Below, one piece after another: positions 46,170-64,000 of a stretch of 64,000 nucleotides of DNA. The stretch covers positions 35,917,501 through 35,981,500 of the forward strand of contig JAPTOF010000001.1 of assembly GCA_028554755.1 (NCBI GenBank), written 5' to 3'. The notes beneath the pieces are model-generated. The model was not told where the DNA came from. It searched no databases and was given only the letters and a program-made list of their open reading frames with translations. Made by a program: the position numbers and the translations under genes. The stretch's first letter is position 1. Every line of letters starts with the position of its first letter. The stretch is from Cordia subcordata. Lineage: Eukaryota; Streptophyta; Magnoliopsida; Boraginales; Cordiaceae.

Positions 46170-49100
46170 ATGGATCAGATGACCCTTGATGAAGTGCTGG
46201 AAGTTCCTGATACCCCTGATGCATTAGCTAAGCAGAATATTACTGCACGGAGTGGCTTGGAAAAGCAAAATAGCTCATTCAGATCTGGTCATTTAGGCAA
46301 AGGCAATCTCTTTCCTGATGAAAGTAAGAATTATCTAAGGAGCTGTGATAAAGCACAGATTCCTCCCCCTAAAAGTTTTAAGAAATCTTACAGATCTGGG
46401 CATCATGGTAATTCCATGGGTTTACATTCTGGAGATTCATCTTCTTCTGGAAATAGTCTTCTATTCAGAAGAAAGGTGACTGACAAGGGCCTCAATTATG
46501 AAACCAAAGGTCCAGAGCGTCTTTTCAATATGCAGAATAAAAAATCCTCGTTCACTTCTCAGTCATATGCTGGACAAGACAATGCTGTCATAGACCTTAC
46601 TGACCGTAAACGGCATGGCCCAGAACTCATAGAGGCTTTTCCATCTGGGGCACCAGGAGTTACTCAAGCTGAACTAGCTGATAGCACTTCTTCGTATGGT
46701 GGGGCAAACTCTTCTCTTATATTAAAAGAGGCTAATGAAGGAAGGCACCTTCCTAATGCAAATAAAGTTGATTCTAGTCTTGATTATATAGAGCGGGTTG
46801 TTAATAATAATGACGCTCAGCTGAATTCTCGGAAGAGTGAATCTGTCATTCTTAATTCGAGCTCCATACCTAGACCCACTAGACAAAAAAGATTGGTTCG
46901 AAATGGATACATATCTCCTACCAATATAGCTAAGGGCAAGCAACCAGTTGAGAAAGACAATAGTAGCTCTACAGGTACGAGACAGAGTGATTCTGTTCCT
47001 GTGGCATCTAATGCTTCAACAAGTTGGATTGATGTTCGGGATATTGTGGCTGAGGACCATAATTCCCATTCATCGAAGGGCAAAGGGGTGCTAAATCATC
47101 CTTATTCAATGAATATGACAAACGCACATAAATCCTTCAGGTAATTCACCCATGAAGCAGGTCTCCTTCATGTTGATCTTTTGTTTATTTACCACATCTG
47201 GCTGTATCTGTAGAGAATTTCTATTAGTGTATCTTTCTAGGATTATCTCTTTTGAGGAGCATAGATAATTTGGAGAGACATGCTTTCACCATTATCTTCA
47301 CACATCTTTCCGTTGCCCAACCTGTTCATTTTCCATCATGATATTTGGTTGAAGTTAAATTGTTCTACCTCATGTTTGAAATATCCTCACTTAAGCCAAT
47401 TCTCATTTGGAGTCTTTTTGAGTTTGATGGATTTCTATATCATGTTATATTGGCTAATGGTCTGCAGGAATTCACTAAGTATGGATGAGAAAGCTGGTGA
47501 ATCTGGTGGTACCAGTAACGGTGGAGTTTCACACTTTGAAGAATCCAGTGGGTGGAGAACTACTCATACCCAAAGTAGATTACTGAACCCTCCTCGGGGT
47601 CAGCATATATCCGTTGAAGATGGTGGTTCATGCTCTATCAGTCAAGGTAATGGGAAAAAGGTGATGAGAATAGAAAAGGAAGATAATGCTACAAAAGTTC
47701 ATAAGAACTCCAATGGCCAAAAGTTAGATGCTTCTGCTCCATTTGGCAAAACCAAAGGGTGTTATATGGCAAAGAGCTCCCTTGCTAAAAGACAGAAACA
47801 TGAGTCTGTCTCAAGCAGTAATGGTGAATGCTCCAGATCTGCTAATGATGATTCGGATATCATGCTCGTTGGCTCATCTGGGCAAACAACAAAGACAACA
47901 TCGACTGAAGACAACAATCGTAACAGTGCAGGCATTACAGAATCAGTTATTCATATTGATGAGGCTACACCTGAAGTGCAACATGTTCGTTCCCGTGCTA
48001 TAGGTAGAAGCGGTAGCAATGCAGATGCTACTGCTACACAAGTAGAGTTGGATGAGATCTTGGCTCGGGAACTTCAAGAACAATTTTATAATGAAGACCC
48101 TGCTATTGGATCTGGAGAGGTATTCATATTCTTCTGTGAATCTAGTATGTTGAATTTCTTAATTGTGTCAGTTGTAACCTGAAACTTCCATTGTGATCTA
48201 TTGCCTGCTTGAGAGCAGATTGATGCACACATTGCGTTGGCTCTGCAGCGTGAAGAGGAATCACAACACCCTGTTTCTAGGAGACGTCAACCTGTTTCCA
48301 ATCCTGCAAGTGTATGTTTCCTTTTTCCTTTTAATGTTGTGTATTTCTTTCTTCCTTTCCTAAATGATTATGTTATTTCTGTATGTCTAATTTAACTAAA
48401 CCTACAGATTAGGATGATTTTTTTTTTTAAATCATGCTTGGTATATGAAAATGGGACCACTTTTGTTATTCTTTTTTAATTTTTTTAAAGGTTGTGAACT
48501 AAAGTCAGGTTTATGTAAAACATTACACTTGTTAAAGGCTTTCCTTCATGAGATTATGTATGTATTAAACTGTAATCAGAAGGGCCTTGGGAATTTTTTC
48601 CATTTTATGTTTTTAAAAGCTTTTTTCTAAATAAGTTTCCAAGAACTATTTCCAAAAATAAAAAATAAAAAATATATATTTGGGAAATGTGTTTTCGGAA
48701 ACTATTAAGAAAACCAAAAATGCATTTGGAAAATGTATTTTGGAAACAACTTCCAAGAAATAAAAAAAAAAAGGAACTGATTTGGTTGCATGTTAAACTC
48801 TTTTTCTCAATTAAAATAATTGAGACATTCTTACATAATTTAGATAATAAAACCTAAAACGTAAATTTGAAAAAGTTGTCTTAAATTTGAAACTATTGTT
48901 AGTGTTAGCAAGACTTCCAATTTTATTGAAATAGACATGATCATGAAATAAGTACTAGCTTAAAACTTTTTGACAATTAAAAAGCATAAGAAGTGAACTT
49001 TATTACATATTCTCACTTAAAAATCAAAAGATAAAAAGAAAAGCATCAGTAGGAAAAAATACATATCAGACGCACGCAAACAGACTAACACATATATACA

Positions 49101-51520
49101 AACATACATACACACACAGAGACACGTATATATTGAAACGGAAAGGAGCAAGTGAAAAAGTGGTAACTTAGGAAATTGTATTCTTCGAAAGATTGGAGTG
49201 TGTGGAGCAGGATGAAAATGGAGAAGCTTATGATGGATTTGGGGAAGGAGATAGAGATTTTGCTTTTAGATGAGTACTTTCACAGTATTGCAATATGGCC
49301 ACTAATAAAAAAGTGTTTACCGTGTTTCTATTTGTTCTACTAGTAAAAAGAACAAAAACATATAAAACATCTAATTTTTTTTTTAACAATTTTCTGAAAT
49401 TATTTTTTAAGAACAACACTAAAAGTCCCTAACCAAATTAATTTTTTATTTTTTAAAAAGCAAAAGACTATTCTGAAAAAGCACTCCCAAATAGGCCTGG
49501 AGTTTGTGTACTATATCAGTATGGAAATTTCATTTTATGATCTTTGTCTCCTTGAACGTAAGGCTTATACTTTGAACTGAATATTTTGGAGTTTTTTGGC
49601 TAATTATTTTTCTTTTGGTGCTTTCATGTAGAGCGGTCGGTCTTATCTGAATCATCCTCGTGTTGGAGCTCGAGCTCCATCATCCAATAGAATGGCAAGG
49701 CTGAGGAACCGTTTTCCAGGACAACCTCGTACAATATCATCATCTAGAGGAAGAAATTCTACTCTATTATCAGCAAGACAAAGAAATTCATTGTTTCCTG
49801 CAGATATGGATGTTGACATGGTATTGGCTAGCACCTCTCTCATAATTTTTTTTTCCTTTGACCAGTTGAAATATTTATTATTCAAACCTATTTAGTGTAT
49901 CTTTTGTTGTTGAACCTCATGACATTTTGTCCATGAGTGTCTCTTGACAAGCATTTACATGTTTTGCTTCTCTATCTGGTCTGTCTTTGTTTCTCTCTAT
50001 ATCTATATCTACCCTCTACACTAAATTAAACTACTGAAAAAGCAGGCAGTTTTAAGAAAATCAGGCAAAGATTTTTGGAATTCTTTGGTAAATATTTGGT
50101 ATGTCAGTGTAACATATAGCTGTTACTGAAGATTATCCCGAAATCTGGTGGCAGGAGCACGTTCTCTTCGCTGTTCAAGCACAGTGTTCCTCAGACAAGT
50201 GATTTAAATTGCTTCTCTGCTTTATATATTCATGAGAATCATATTGGTCATAGTTATTAGCTCTTAGTTGTTATTCTACCCAATTAATTTTTTGACTTAC
50301 TGATTGCCCTTGAGATGGTGGGGACTTGGAGGTGCATATTGCTTGATTTGCTATTCATAATTTGGTTAATTAAAATGCTTTTTTTTCGATGTTTAGTTTT
50401 GAAAAAGTGATCCTCATCTATGTGATGCAGAGAATGCATATACTGGAAGCGTTAGAGTCCTTCAGCGATATGGAAGTGGGCAGTAGTTTTCTCCAGATGC
50501 AGCGCGACTTCAATGAGTAAGATATAATATTTAACATTCATGACATCTATTTCTGTTACATATGAAACTTCTTCTTTGCTTCAAAATGATTCATGGAGGC
50601 TACTCCTTTACAGACACTGTTGTAGCATTATCTACGTGAAAACAAATTTTAGCTTGATTTTTATGAACATACTCCTATAAATTCATGAACCGGATTAGCT
50701 GCTGAAGAATTTTATTGCATCCTTAATCATTTATCATGTGCTGTTCCTTAAATGCTACGAAGAGATTCTAGAATTTTCTGAGAGCAAGCTAAAGTCTGCC
50801 CTAGTACCTGCGATGATCATAAAACTTTTGTCTAATAATCAGCTTTTTCCAGACACAGGAAGGAACCAGTTTTCCCCCCTTAGAGATGGTTCCAACCCTA
50901 CTCATTATTTGTCATGTTGGGAGGACAATGCTCCAAGTTTCTAATCTTTCTTGCTCTTTGGTTGCAGAAATGACTACGAGATGCTGTTGGCTCTCGATGA
51001 GAACAATCACCAACATGCTGGTGCTACTACTCGTCAGATTGATGGCCTTCCACAGTCAACAGTTCAGGTAATGGTTTTCGGCCCTTTCCACAGTACCTAG
51101 ATGGCTAAACTTAATATTCTTTCATTTCCTTTCCAAAAGCAGCTTGTGGATGTTGTCTGTATGACCTTTGAGTAACAATCGGAATTTAAAATTTGAGATA
51201 ATTTTGCTTGTCGATGAGATGACTGTTCAGTTATTTGCATGTTAAAATGTGAAGCTAACATTTTGTTACTGTTTCCAGAATGACAATCTTGAAGAGGCTT
51301 GTGCAATTTGTCTTGAAAATCCAGCCATGGGAGACATCATACGCCATCTTCCTTGCTTACACAAGTTTCACAAAGATGTAGGACCTTCAATAACTTCTCT
51401 TGGTTTCAAGTCTTTTGTAGTTTGAAGAAATCTAACATATTTGTCAACCTATTACAGTGTATTGACCCATGGCTAACAAGACGAACAAGTTGTCCTGTTT
51501 GCAAGTCATCAATAACTTAA
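46170..51520 (+). CDS. RING-H2 (C3H2C3) E3 ubiquitin ligase, 750 aa
   Basis: Coding exons: 46170-47140, 47468-48119, 48219-48311, 49632-49820, 50431-50516, 50968-51067, 51279-51377, 51458-51520. All junctions are GT/AG and phases agree, giving 2,253 nt with stop. A non-coding first exon probably ends at 43929 (donor GTTTGA), with the acceptor at 46165-46166 three bases before the ATG ([16 protein letters not shown]). The C-terminal RING (residues 705-745) has all eight ligands: C-x2-C-x14-C-x-H-x2-H-x2-C-x10-C-x2-C, so it should bind an E2 and transfer ubiquitin. The first about 540 residues are serine/asparagine-rich and likely disordered, with a short DNAVIDLTD that resembles a SUMO-interacting motif, an observation only. 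Then [16 protein letters not shown] and an [14 protein letters not shown] helix precede an Arg-rich segment. Substrate unknown; intact. Confidence 0.9.
48581..49500. mobile_element. MITE-like insertion in an intron of the RING gene
   Basis: The left end AGGGCCTTGGGAATTTTTTCC and the reversed right end CAGGCCTATTTGGGAGTGC resemble each other and the GGCCTGTTTGGGAGTGCTTTT ends of plant hAT-like MITEs. It accounts for most of the 1.3 kb intron 48312-49631. No coding frame. Confidence 0.4.
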
Positions 51521-53812
51521 AAGTTTGGCAAGGATCCTGGATCCTGATCAATGATGTGGTAAGTGGACCGACAGTCTCATCTGTATATGGAGAGAGAACG
51601 CATGGAAGCATCATTTTACAGCTCGGAGGTGATCTGGTGGTTGAGTTTTTGGAGTAACATATGAATTTGTTGAATAATATTTGAACCTGTGTAACATTAA
51701 TTTGTGGAATGGCTCAGAAGGGAATCATACAAAGTCTTTTCAGTGAGTTGTGGCTACAATCAGCAACTTCTGGGTTACTTTCACCAACTTGAGCCCGGTT
51801 ATATGTTCCTGGTGCAGGTGTGAGATAAAAATACTCTGACGAAGCCAATGCAGAAGGGACAACCTGAGCCTTTTGAGTTAGAAATGCGCATTTTGGTTTT
51901 GTTGAGGGCCAACCAATCAATAGATAAACTTCGTGTTGATTACAGTTTTTGACAACCTCAACTGCTGCATGGATGCGGCTCTCCCATGTGTTTCTTGTCT
52001 ATGAATATAGAAAGACTGCCTCATATGACACTGCTATGCCCCAACATTTATTTTGGATCAAATGTTGTCGTCCCACCTTCATCTATTGATATGTTTACTT
52101 CCATTTTGGTACCTTGTGGTCTAAATTCTGTCGACGGCTTGACCACAATGAACAGCTGTTATACCATACTTCAGAATAGCCCTCTGGCTATGGTCTATAA
52201 ATTCTGTAGGTGCTAGTTTGAGCAAGTGTGCCCTAATGTGCAAAGCACCTATTGTGCATTCTTTTGCTTTCTTGTCTTTTAACTATACTCAATGATTTAC
52301 CATCTGCAACAGTGACAAGGCTCAGCCTTTGGAAAGCTCTTTGGGTAGTGCCTAAAGCATCAGTGCCGGTTCAGTTTATGCAACTTGAATACAGAGCATT
52401 TTGCTTCGACTGCCATTTTCTTAAATTTTCAGTGCCTTTTTTGGGCCAATCGCGACTTGAACGTAAGAAGCAGGTCTCCTGCATTGTCATTTGTTTTCCT
52501 GTTTGTTGATATTCAGTTTGATTGCTTTGTGCGCTGCAGAGAGGCCTACCAGTTTCAGAGAAACTCTTATCTGGTTCGGGCTGAAGAAGCAATGTTACTC
52601 AATCATTATCAAACTGATTGTAATCTTCAGCATTTGCTCCTTGAACGCGTAAAGCAGCATCCTTATTGTTTGCTTGTATGGTTTAGAGTAGCCATGTTGG
52701 GTTGTCACTAATGACAAGAAGTAGAACATGGTCACTGATTGGGCGGCCATAGCCCACGCCCCTCGTGGCCAGGGATTGGATAAGCCTGTCTCCCACGTAT
52801 TGATCAGTCCACTAGCGATGCATGGTAACAATTAGAGGGGCTCATTGGGAGTTGTGGCCGTGATCGACAAATTCTTTTTTCCTGAAATAATTTTTCCAGA
52901 AAAAGATTTTATTCCGTTTCTCGACGTAATTTATCACTGAAGAACATAATTTGGAGAAGCGGGAAAGGGGGAAAAATCGCTTTGGATTAGGAGATCCTCG
53001 AAATTTTTTTAGAAAAATTCAAAACTAATATTAACATAACAAAAATATATAAACTAAAGTTCAAAAAAAAAAAAGATATATAATCTTAAGGTGGAAAATA
53101 GAAAGTAAGAGCTGATGAGTTGTCAGGTTTTTTTTTTTTTTTCTCTTTTCGAAAATTTAAAATCTATAATGATCCCCAATTTATTTTCTCAAACTTTTTC
53201 CCATGCGCGATTTCTTCCCCGATTCTCCAATTCCCTAAACCCTCTTCCATTCTCCCCGAACCCAAAACTTCGGTTCAATAATTAGGTTTCCCCTAAACCC
53301 TCTTGCATTCTCCCCTAACTCAAAATTTTGGTTCAATAATTAGGTTTCCCCGATAATGCGCAACCAACTGCAACAATGATTTATGTATTTGTATGAAATG
53401 GCATAAGTTGCATACCCAATGTAGCCCTGATACGAAGGGCAGATGAATCTGTTAGATTATCCCAGTTGTTTTCACTTTCAACAGGTACATATCACCCACT
53501 TCAAACCCTTTTACGACTCAAAAGATGGACCTCAACAATCAACCTGTCATATTTTTCGACAATCATGCTGCCATGCCACACACACATAATACCTTATCGA
53601 GAAAAAGAAACAGCAAATCAGAGAAACCATTCAGAAACCAAATGTAAGGCCAGCAAGTGAAGGATGAACAAACACAAAAATAATGTTATCTATAAATGAT
53701 TAAAATCTATCTTTAACCCAAGCAGGTAAACGCGAAGTAACTCGACGAGTTACTAACAATATTCAGGATGCAATGCGAAAAAAAAAAAAAAGAATCCAAC
53801 TTATTACATGCT
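51521..53812. other. Region between RING gene and thiolase gene
   Basis: The first few hundred bases are probably RING 3' UTR. 53234-53351 is a 58 bp tandem duplication (CCTAAACCCTCTT...GGTTCAATAATTAGGTTTC) containing telo-box-like CTAAACCCT and looking like a 5' UTR fragment. 52739-52800 is a GC-rich potential stem-loop (GGCCATAGCC...GTGGCC). No protein gene supported. Confidence 0.45.
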
Positions 53813-53818
53813 TTTATT
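53813..53818 (-). terminator. Polyadenylation signal AATAAA of the thiolase gene
   Basis: AATAAA on the minus strand, 63-68 nt after the thiolase stop codon, a normal distance for plant 3' UTRs. Confidence 0.55.
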
Positions 53819-53880
53819 CAACTTCTCGATAGGGTATAATTGTCGAAATATTTGATACTTCCGCCAGGAGTTGACAGGAC

Positions 53881-59011
<5,131 letters not shown>

Positions 59012-59097
59012 CTCTAAACAATTTTATATGCAAAAACAAAACAATTGGTGTGTGCAAGATTGTGAGAGCCTCCTCTTCCTGGGTGTTTTCTGTGTGT

Positions 59098-59107
59098 ATT
59101 TATATAG
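59098..59107 (-). promoter_or_regulatory. Putative TATA box of the thiolase gene
   Basis: CTATATAAAT on the minus strand, about 90 nt before the ATG at 59011; would give a leader of about 60 nt. Confidence 0.55.
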
Positions 59108-59184
59108 CACCACTGTGTGTTGTGTGTGTGCGTGATGGCATTGACGAAACTTGTAAGCAAAAAAAAAACTAAATGGAGATAAGA

Positions 59185-59186
<2 letters not shown>

Positions 59187-59216
<30 letters not shown>

Positions 59217-59238
59217 GTATTACTATTATTATTATTAA
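59187..59238. repeat. (TTA)n microsatellite
   Basis: About 16 TTA/ATT units with two interruptions, roughly 80 bp upstream of the putative thiolase TATA box. Confidence 0.95.
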
Positions 59239-59454
59239 AGTATAATAGAAAAAGTGAGTTATGGCGGTCGTCTGAATATAGTTTTTATCGGTTAGCGAAG
59301 GAGACGAAGTTTTTCCAGCATGACGTTGTAGTTTGCCACGGCTTGGTCCTCGCGAGTGTCGTTCACTCCCCCAATTTTCTTGGGACATTTTCTTTTTTCC
59401 TTTTTCTTTACATATATATGTTTTAATGCAAGAAATTACTAGATACTAAGGCTT

Positions 59455-60130
59455 GTTTCTTTTTATCAGAGAGACATTTATTAAACCATAACAATATCTA
59501 ACAGTACAATTATTTTACATCAGTAGCATTAGACATATAGTTAGGTACATTATGCAACCTCACAAGAGGGTCCTCAAACCATCCAAAGAGGAGTTAATCC
59601 CGTCTATCGTTCTTAGTAAGCCAATCATCAATTTTCCTAAACACAATGTGGCACGTGATTCAATTGACACTCCAAGAACCTACCTCAAGACGACAAGAAT
59701 GCATATTATTCACAAGGTACTCCACTATCCAGCACAATATTAACCTTGAAAAGGATCCTTGAAGAAACACAAGTTTATCACATTCAATAATCTAACATGA
59801 AAGCCACAAATCGAGCCATCTCACAAGCAATTCTCAAAGCTCGATTCTCTACCTGCAACGCAAAGTCACAGCAATTATGGAACCACCAACAATTGTTAAA
59901 GACCAACCTGAAGAACACTTAAAACTAAAAGTAACACCAAACTGAAAGAGAAGGAAACCGAAAATACCCAAGAAATCCACACAACACCAAGATCAAACAA
60001 GAAAGGACGGAAGAAAAAAACACTAGAAATCCAAATTCTAAAGCCAAGGCGAAGAAAATTAGGAGAGAGAAGGGGTTAAACAAAGGACCAAGAGAAAAAC
60101 TACCATCCTCAAAGTCAAAGAGAGAAGTTG
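59455..60130 (-). mobile_element. Possible 5'-truncated LINE remnant
   Basis: The T-rich left end and TTTATTAAACC flank read on the minus strand as a LINE-like 3' tail. Further in, one minus-strand stretch reads ENRALRIACEMARF, which faintly recalls the RNase H tail of plant LINE proteins, but stops surround it. Weak. Confidence 0.25.
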
Positions 60131-60144
60131 CCTATTGATACTAA

Positions 60145-60823
60145 GCCTTGTTTGGTAATAATTTTTTAGGTAGCTTTAGTATCTTTCTCTAATTATTGTT
60201 ATTCAATAGAACAATGTTTTATTTTAACTTTCTTATTTTAAACAAAATTTGTTAAAAGGTTGATAATATTAATATTTCAAAATAGAATGTGGTGATTATC
60301 TTTCTTTTTCTATTTATCCTTAAGTTTTACTATTTTTTCTATTCTATTCTTATGTTTTATCCTCCTTTTTTTTATACTATCCTTGTGTTTTCTTCATTGG
60401 AAAAAAAAATAGCCTTATAATGTTGATAAAAATTGTTTATTAAAAATTTAATTTTATTATACTTTCATAATAAATTATTATCATCAACATGTGTTTAATT
60501 ATGAATATATATTTATTTTAATAATTATAGTAATTATTATATTAACATAAATTTATTATTAAGATAGGTATTAAATTATATATATTATTTTATTTCAATA
60601 ATAATAATAATAACAACAACGACAACGATAATGCCATAATAAGATGATATTTATATCTTTTATGCCGTTTTATATTTATTAGCTAACTTGACACTTAATT
60701 CTGCTGAACACATTTTTCTCAATAAATTAGCTAGACATCTATTCATTGTTTGCTAAAATATAATAGCTTTTAACTACTTAGACAGTTAGTAATTATCCAA
60801 ACAACTAATTATATCAAATAGGA
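60145..60823. mobile_element. Second copy of the Tourist-like MITE family
   Basis: Starts GCCTTGTTTGGTAATAATTT and ends ...TTATCCAAACAACTAATT then ATATCAAATAGGAC. It shares with the right arm of the 7144-17406 element the (AAT)n(AAC)n tract, GATGATATTTATATC/GATATCGATGTCC and CCGTTTTATATTTATTAGCTAA. About 680 bp without insertion. No clear target duplication. Confidence 0.55.
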
Positions 60824-61560
60824 CTTTTGTATACAATACCTCAAACTTAAAATTTATGTTAATTTGAGGGTGAAATTGTTATCTCAAGATGTTTTAAATA
60901 TGAGGTCATGTATGTACAACATTTCCATCCTTTTTGCATTGTTATTAGGAGTTACTTTGAGTTCTATTATTAAAATGGATTGGATTGATGTGTCGACCCA
61001 TCTAACTCAGTAAAACAGCAACAATTGAGAGCTGGCGACCTACCAAAAAAATAAATGGCATGCCTTAACAACTCACTTAAGTGACGAGTCGACCTATAAA
61101 CTTGCATAATATAAATTTATTTTAAAAAAATGATACTAGATATCACCTTAATTTTATCGGTCAAATATCAGTTTTTATGTATAAGCTTAATTAGCATACT
61201 AACTAGAGAAATTTTCTTTTATTTCTTATTTTAATATTTGAGTGATAAAATATAATGATGTCAAATATTACTCTAGAAAACTATGAACAATTACTAATGT
61301 GATTTTAGTGACCCACTAGATAAATAACCCCATCTAGTCCAACAACGTCACAACTTTTTGTCATACGACAAAGAGTTAAAAAGAGAAAAAAAAAAAAAAA
61401 AAGCCCTGCTGCCAATGATTGAAGAATGTAAGAGGATTATAACAAATCATCAAGTCCACTCCCTTACAAATAAAGTAATAGAGGCCCAAATTGGATTGCC
61501 AATTTAGTTTGCAATTACCATTTAGAGTTCACTTTATCGAGGAACTACCTCAACAACTTC
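60824..61560. other. AT-rich spacer without gene
   Basis: No supportable feature. Confidence 0.5.
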
Positions 61561-62385
61561 GAGTATGTTTGGTATGATAGAATGGTTTAAAGAGAAATGA
61601 TCATTCAAATCAGAATAGAATTCAAGATAGAATACTCACAGAATACTTATTCTTTTTCTTATATTTGGTTAAAATTATAAAAAAACTAGAATGGAATACT
61701 CATTTTATTTCATATATATGGTAAAATTATTTTAACAAGTTAGGAAGGAACGAAAATCAATTATATTAACAAAAATACACTTATTCTTTTATTTGGCATA
61801 AATTTTAGTTTGTGCCTAACAACTTATTTTATACAATACTAATACAAAATAAAATACTCTTAGTCTTTTGATTAGTAATAAAATATGATATTATTTATCC
61901 TATCATTTTTATTTTAACATGATATTTCAAGTTATTTCCATTTTTAACATAACTAAAAGAGAAAAGTTAACCATCTAGTAAAAATACATATGTTTTCCAT
62001 TAGAGTCAAAATAGAATGGAAATGTTTATTTATAATTTTTCAATTTTTTATTTTTAAATTTTTAAATTTTTATCTTTTTATTTTTTTTACTTTTTAAATT
62101 TTTAAATTTTTTATTTTTAAATAACAATTAAGAACTTGATCAATAATAAATGAGAAATAAATTATTTTTGAGATTTAATTTTATTTTCTGTCGAATGTCA
62201 TTAAAGTGGGGATACTCATTCCTTAAGTTTGGTTAAAGAATGGTTTCTTATTTTTTTCTAGAAAGGTCATTCACATAAATGAGTTTTCTAACTTCAGTTA
62301 ATTTTATCAAACACATGAAAAGGAATTAAAAGTTAGAATGACCATTTCTTTTTAAGTTATTCTATTATATCAAAGGTAACCTTAG
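61561..62385. mobile_element. MITE-like inverted-repeat element
   Basis: Left TTGGTATGATAGAATGG...AAAGAGAAATGATCATTC is matched by the reversed right end TTTGATATAATAGAAT...AAAAAGAAATGGTCATTC over more than 40 bp. Interior AT-rich, with A/T blocks near 62040-62110. No target duplication fixed. Confidence 0.6.
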
Positions 62386-64000
62386 AGGAAAATTTCGGAA
62401 AGAGATAATGAAATTCCTTCTCAGAGATTTGTCACGTCACAGTTTGGCTTAACTTCCTTAAAAAAGAAAAAGAAAAAAAAAGGGAATTCTCAGAGAAAAA
62501 AAAAACTTTAATTAACCAATGGAAGCAAACCTTTAGGAGACAAAAAAACAAAAATAATTTCCCAAGAAAAAGAGTTTAAGAAAAAGGCAAGTGTGAGCTG
62601 CACGCTCATGATGCGAGTGGGTTCTCGCATATATTGAACTATCTTGTGATGCGTGCCGAAGCGAACTGGATAAAGAAGTTACGTCATACAATAATATCTC
62701 CACCAGCTCATACGTGACAAACCCAAATCAAGAATATCCCACTACCCTTGGATAATACTTCGAATTCATGGTACCGTGTGACCATCTTTGAAAGATATAT
62801 CATGGGAATTATCATTTTCCATTTTTGTCCAAATGCAAAGAAAGTTATCCTTATAAACAAGATTAAAATTTAATTTAAAATCTTGTTGTGTAATGATATA
62901 CCGTAGTTACGCTCTTAAATAGAGTCTTTAACTCTCTTGCAGCTAGCCTCTGAATCTCGGGTGAGGGGTAAAAGCTTTTTTTTTTTTCAATCTTGTCTGA
63001 TTCGGTTGATTTTTTTCCCCTTTAGATTTGATAATTTAGTTGGGGTCTTGACTTTATTGGAATTTTTGGCTTTTGATTCCGTTGTAAAATTTATAACCAA
63101 ACCCTACTTGAAAATTTGAATTTCTATTTTGTTTTTACTTGAGTAGTTTAATGTAATTTGGGATAACTTTACTTTTATTTGAATTCGGATAATTGTAATT
63201 TAGATGAATTTGAACTTTTTCCTATTCATTTTTGTACAACTTTCTATATTTATTTTTGAATTTAATCTAAATTAGTGCAACATGATTTACCAAATAGAAA
63301 ATAGAAAAGAAAATAAAAAAAAAAAAAACAGAAGATGAATATATGAAATTGTTTAGGATTTATGAATTTTAATACCCGGTCTGATTATTTTTCTAACTCC
63401 TGAAATCCAAATATTCGAACTCAAAAATCTTGAACCGATTCTCACCTCTAATTGTAGTTTGATTAATCCTTGAAAAGAAACTAGTAAAGAGTGAGTTATA
63501 GTTGTATACATCTTACTTTTAGTAGATGTGTTTATCATATATTTGGTGAGAGAGAAACAGTAGGATTTATGATTTTCGTATTTTATTTATGGACCAGTTA
63601 TACCAATTAATTAATTATTGTGATTAATGGGAATAAACTTTTGTCCTCAAAGTAAATGTAAGGACTCCTTCAAAAATTGTCTTTTGCACATAGAGTTGGG
63701 ATTTAGTATGGTTTCGCTGGATTATTGATTGTTCATGTTCTGAAATAGAAAGAATCAATTACTTGTCTAGCAAAAAGGGCAAAAAAAATATAAAATTTAA
63801 CGCGAAACACACTAACCATTGACAGCGAGGAGAAATTATGATGAAACCAAACGTTCTTTCATTGTTAAATGGTTTTAAAAGTCAAAGTCAATAAAAAGAT
63901 ACTGATTAAGCAAATGTTATGAATTGACAAGAAAAAAAAAGAGAAAAAAGAAATATTAGGAAAGTAATAAGACATTTGAAAAACACAACTACGCTTATAG
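62386..64000. other. Right-end spacer, possible start of an unseen gene
   Basis: No coding frame with family resemblance. CTTAAATAGAG near 62916 and a GCAGCTAGCCTCTGAATCTCGG stretch after it could be a TATA-like box and the leader of a plus-strand gene, but nothing downstream in the window supports this. Confidence 0.3.

Noticed and set aside
59455..60100. RNase H domain of a LINE on the minus strand
   Set aside because: Only a short ENRALRIACEMARF-like stretch is readable and it is surrounded by stops; kept only as a weak LINE remnant.

Overview
This is nuclear DNA of a flowering plant, most likely a eudicot. The evidence is intron-split plant genes (chalcone synthase with the family's single intron, peroxisomal 3-ketoacyl-CoA thiolase with a PTS2 signal, an RPM1-type CC-NB-LRR gene), very AT-rich spacers, and plant-typical mobile DNA (TRIMs, MITEs, a Mutator-like element, an endogenous florendovirus-like pararetrovirus). 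The species cannot be named from the sequence.

Layout. 1-2070 (minus): a chalcone synthase gene running off the left edge, with a TATA box and a G-box upstream. 2.7-5.8 kb: a (TA)n tract, two miniature LTR retrotransposons, a ~670 bp inverted-repeat element and a small hairpin MITE. 7.14-17.41 kb: one large nested structure. A Tourist-like palindromic element with TTA target duplications carries triplet microsatellites in its arms, and a nearly genome-length but dead Caulimoviridae copy (7807-16190) sits inside the left-arm microsatellite. The viral copy is circularly permuted. It starts with an inverted coat-protein fragment, then runs ORF2 end, promoter, tRNA-Met primer site, ORF1 (movement, coat, protease, RT, RNase H) and ORF2 start. 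17.4-23.7 kb: AT-rich spacer with another long inverted-repeat element. 23.7-29.4 kb: an NLR gene broken by a 2.9 kb non-autonomous LTR element with a perfect 5 bp target duplication, plus one nonsense codon downstream. 30.8-31.5 kb: a block that looks like mitochondrial DNA. 32.0-33.7 kb: a probable insertion. 34.2-39.1 kb: a decayed, 5'-truncated dihydroxy-acid dehydratase gene copy that still has its introns. 40.5-42.9 kb: a 514 bp tandem duplication and a Mutator-like element with 9 bp target duplications. 43.7-51.5 kb (plus): an intact RING-H2 E3 ligase gene of 9 coding exons, 750 codons. 53.9-59.0 kb (minus): an intact 14-exon KAT2-type thiolase gene, 464 codons. 59.4-64 kb: repeats and spacer.

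The three apparently functional genes (flavonoid entry, ubiquitin ligase, peroxisomal beta-oxidation) are independent transcription units; nothing suggests a cluster with a shared pathway. The most notable material is the nested viral/MITE structure, the datable NLR knock-out, the DHAD relic, and a scatter of degenerate tRNA-like A-box/B-box modules with tRNA-like spacing. All exon boundaries were read by eye from GT/AG sites, frame continuity and remembered family sequences; no alignment was run.
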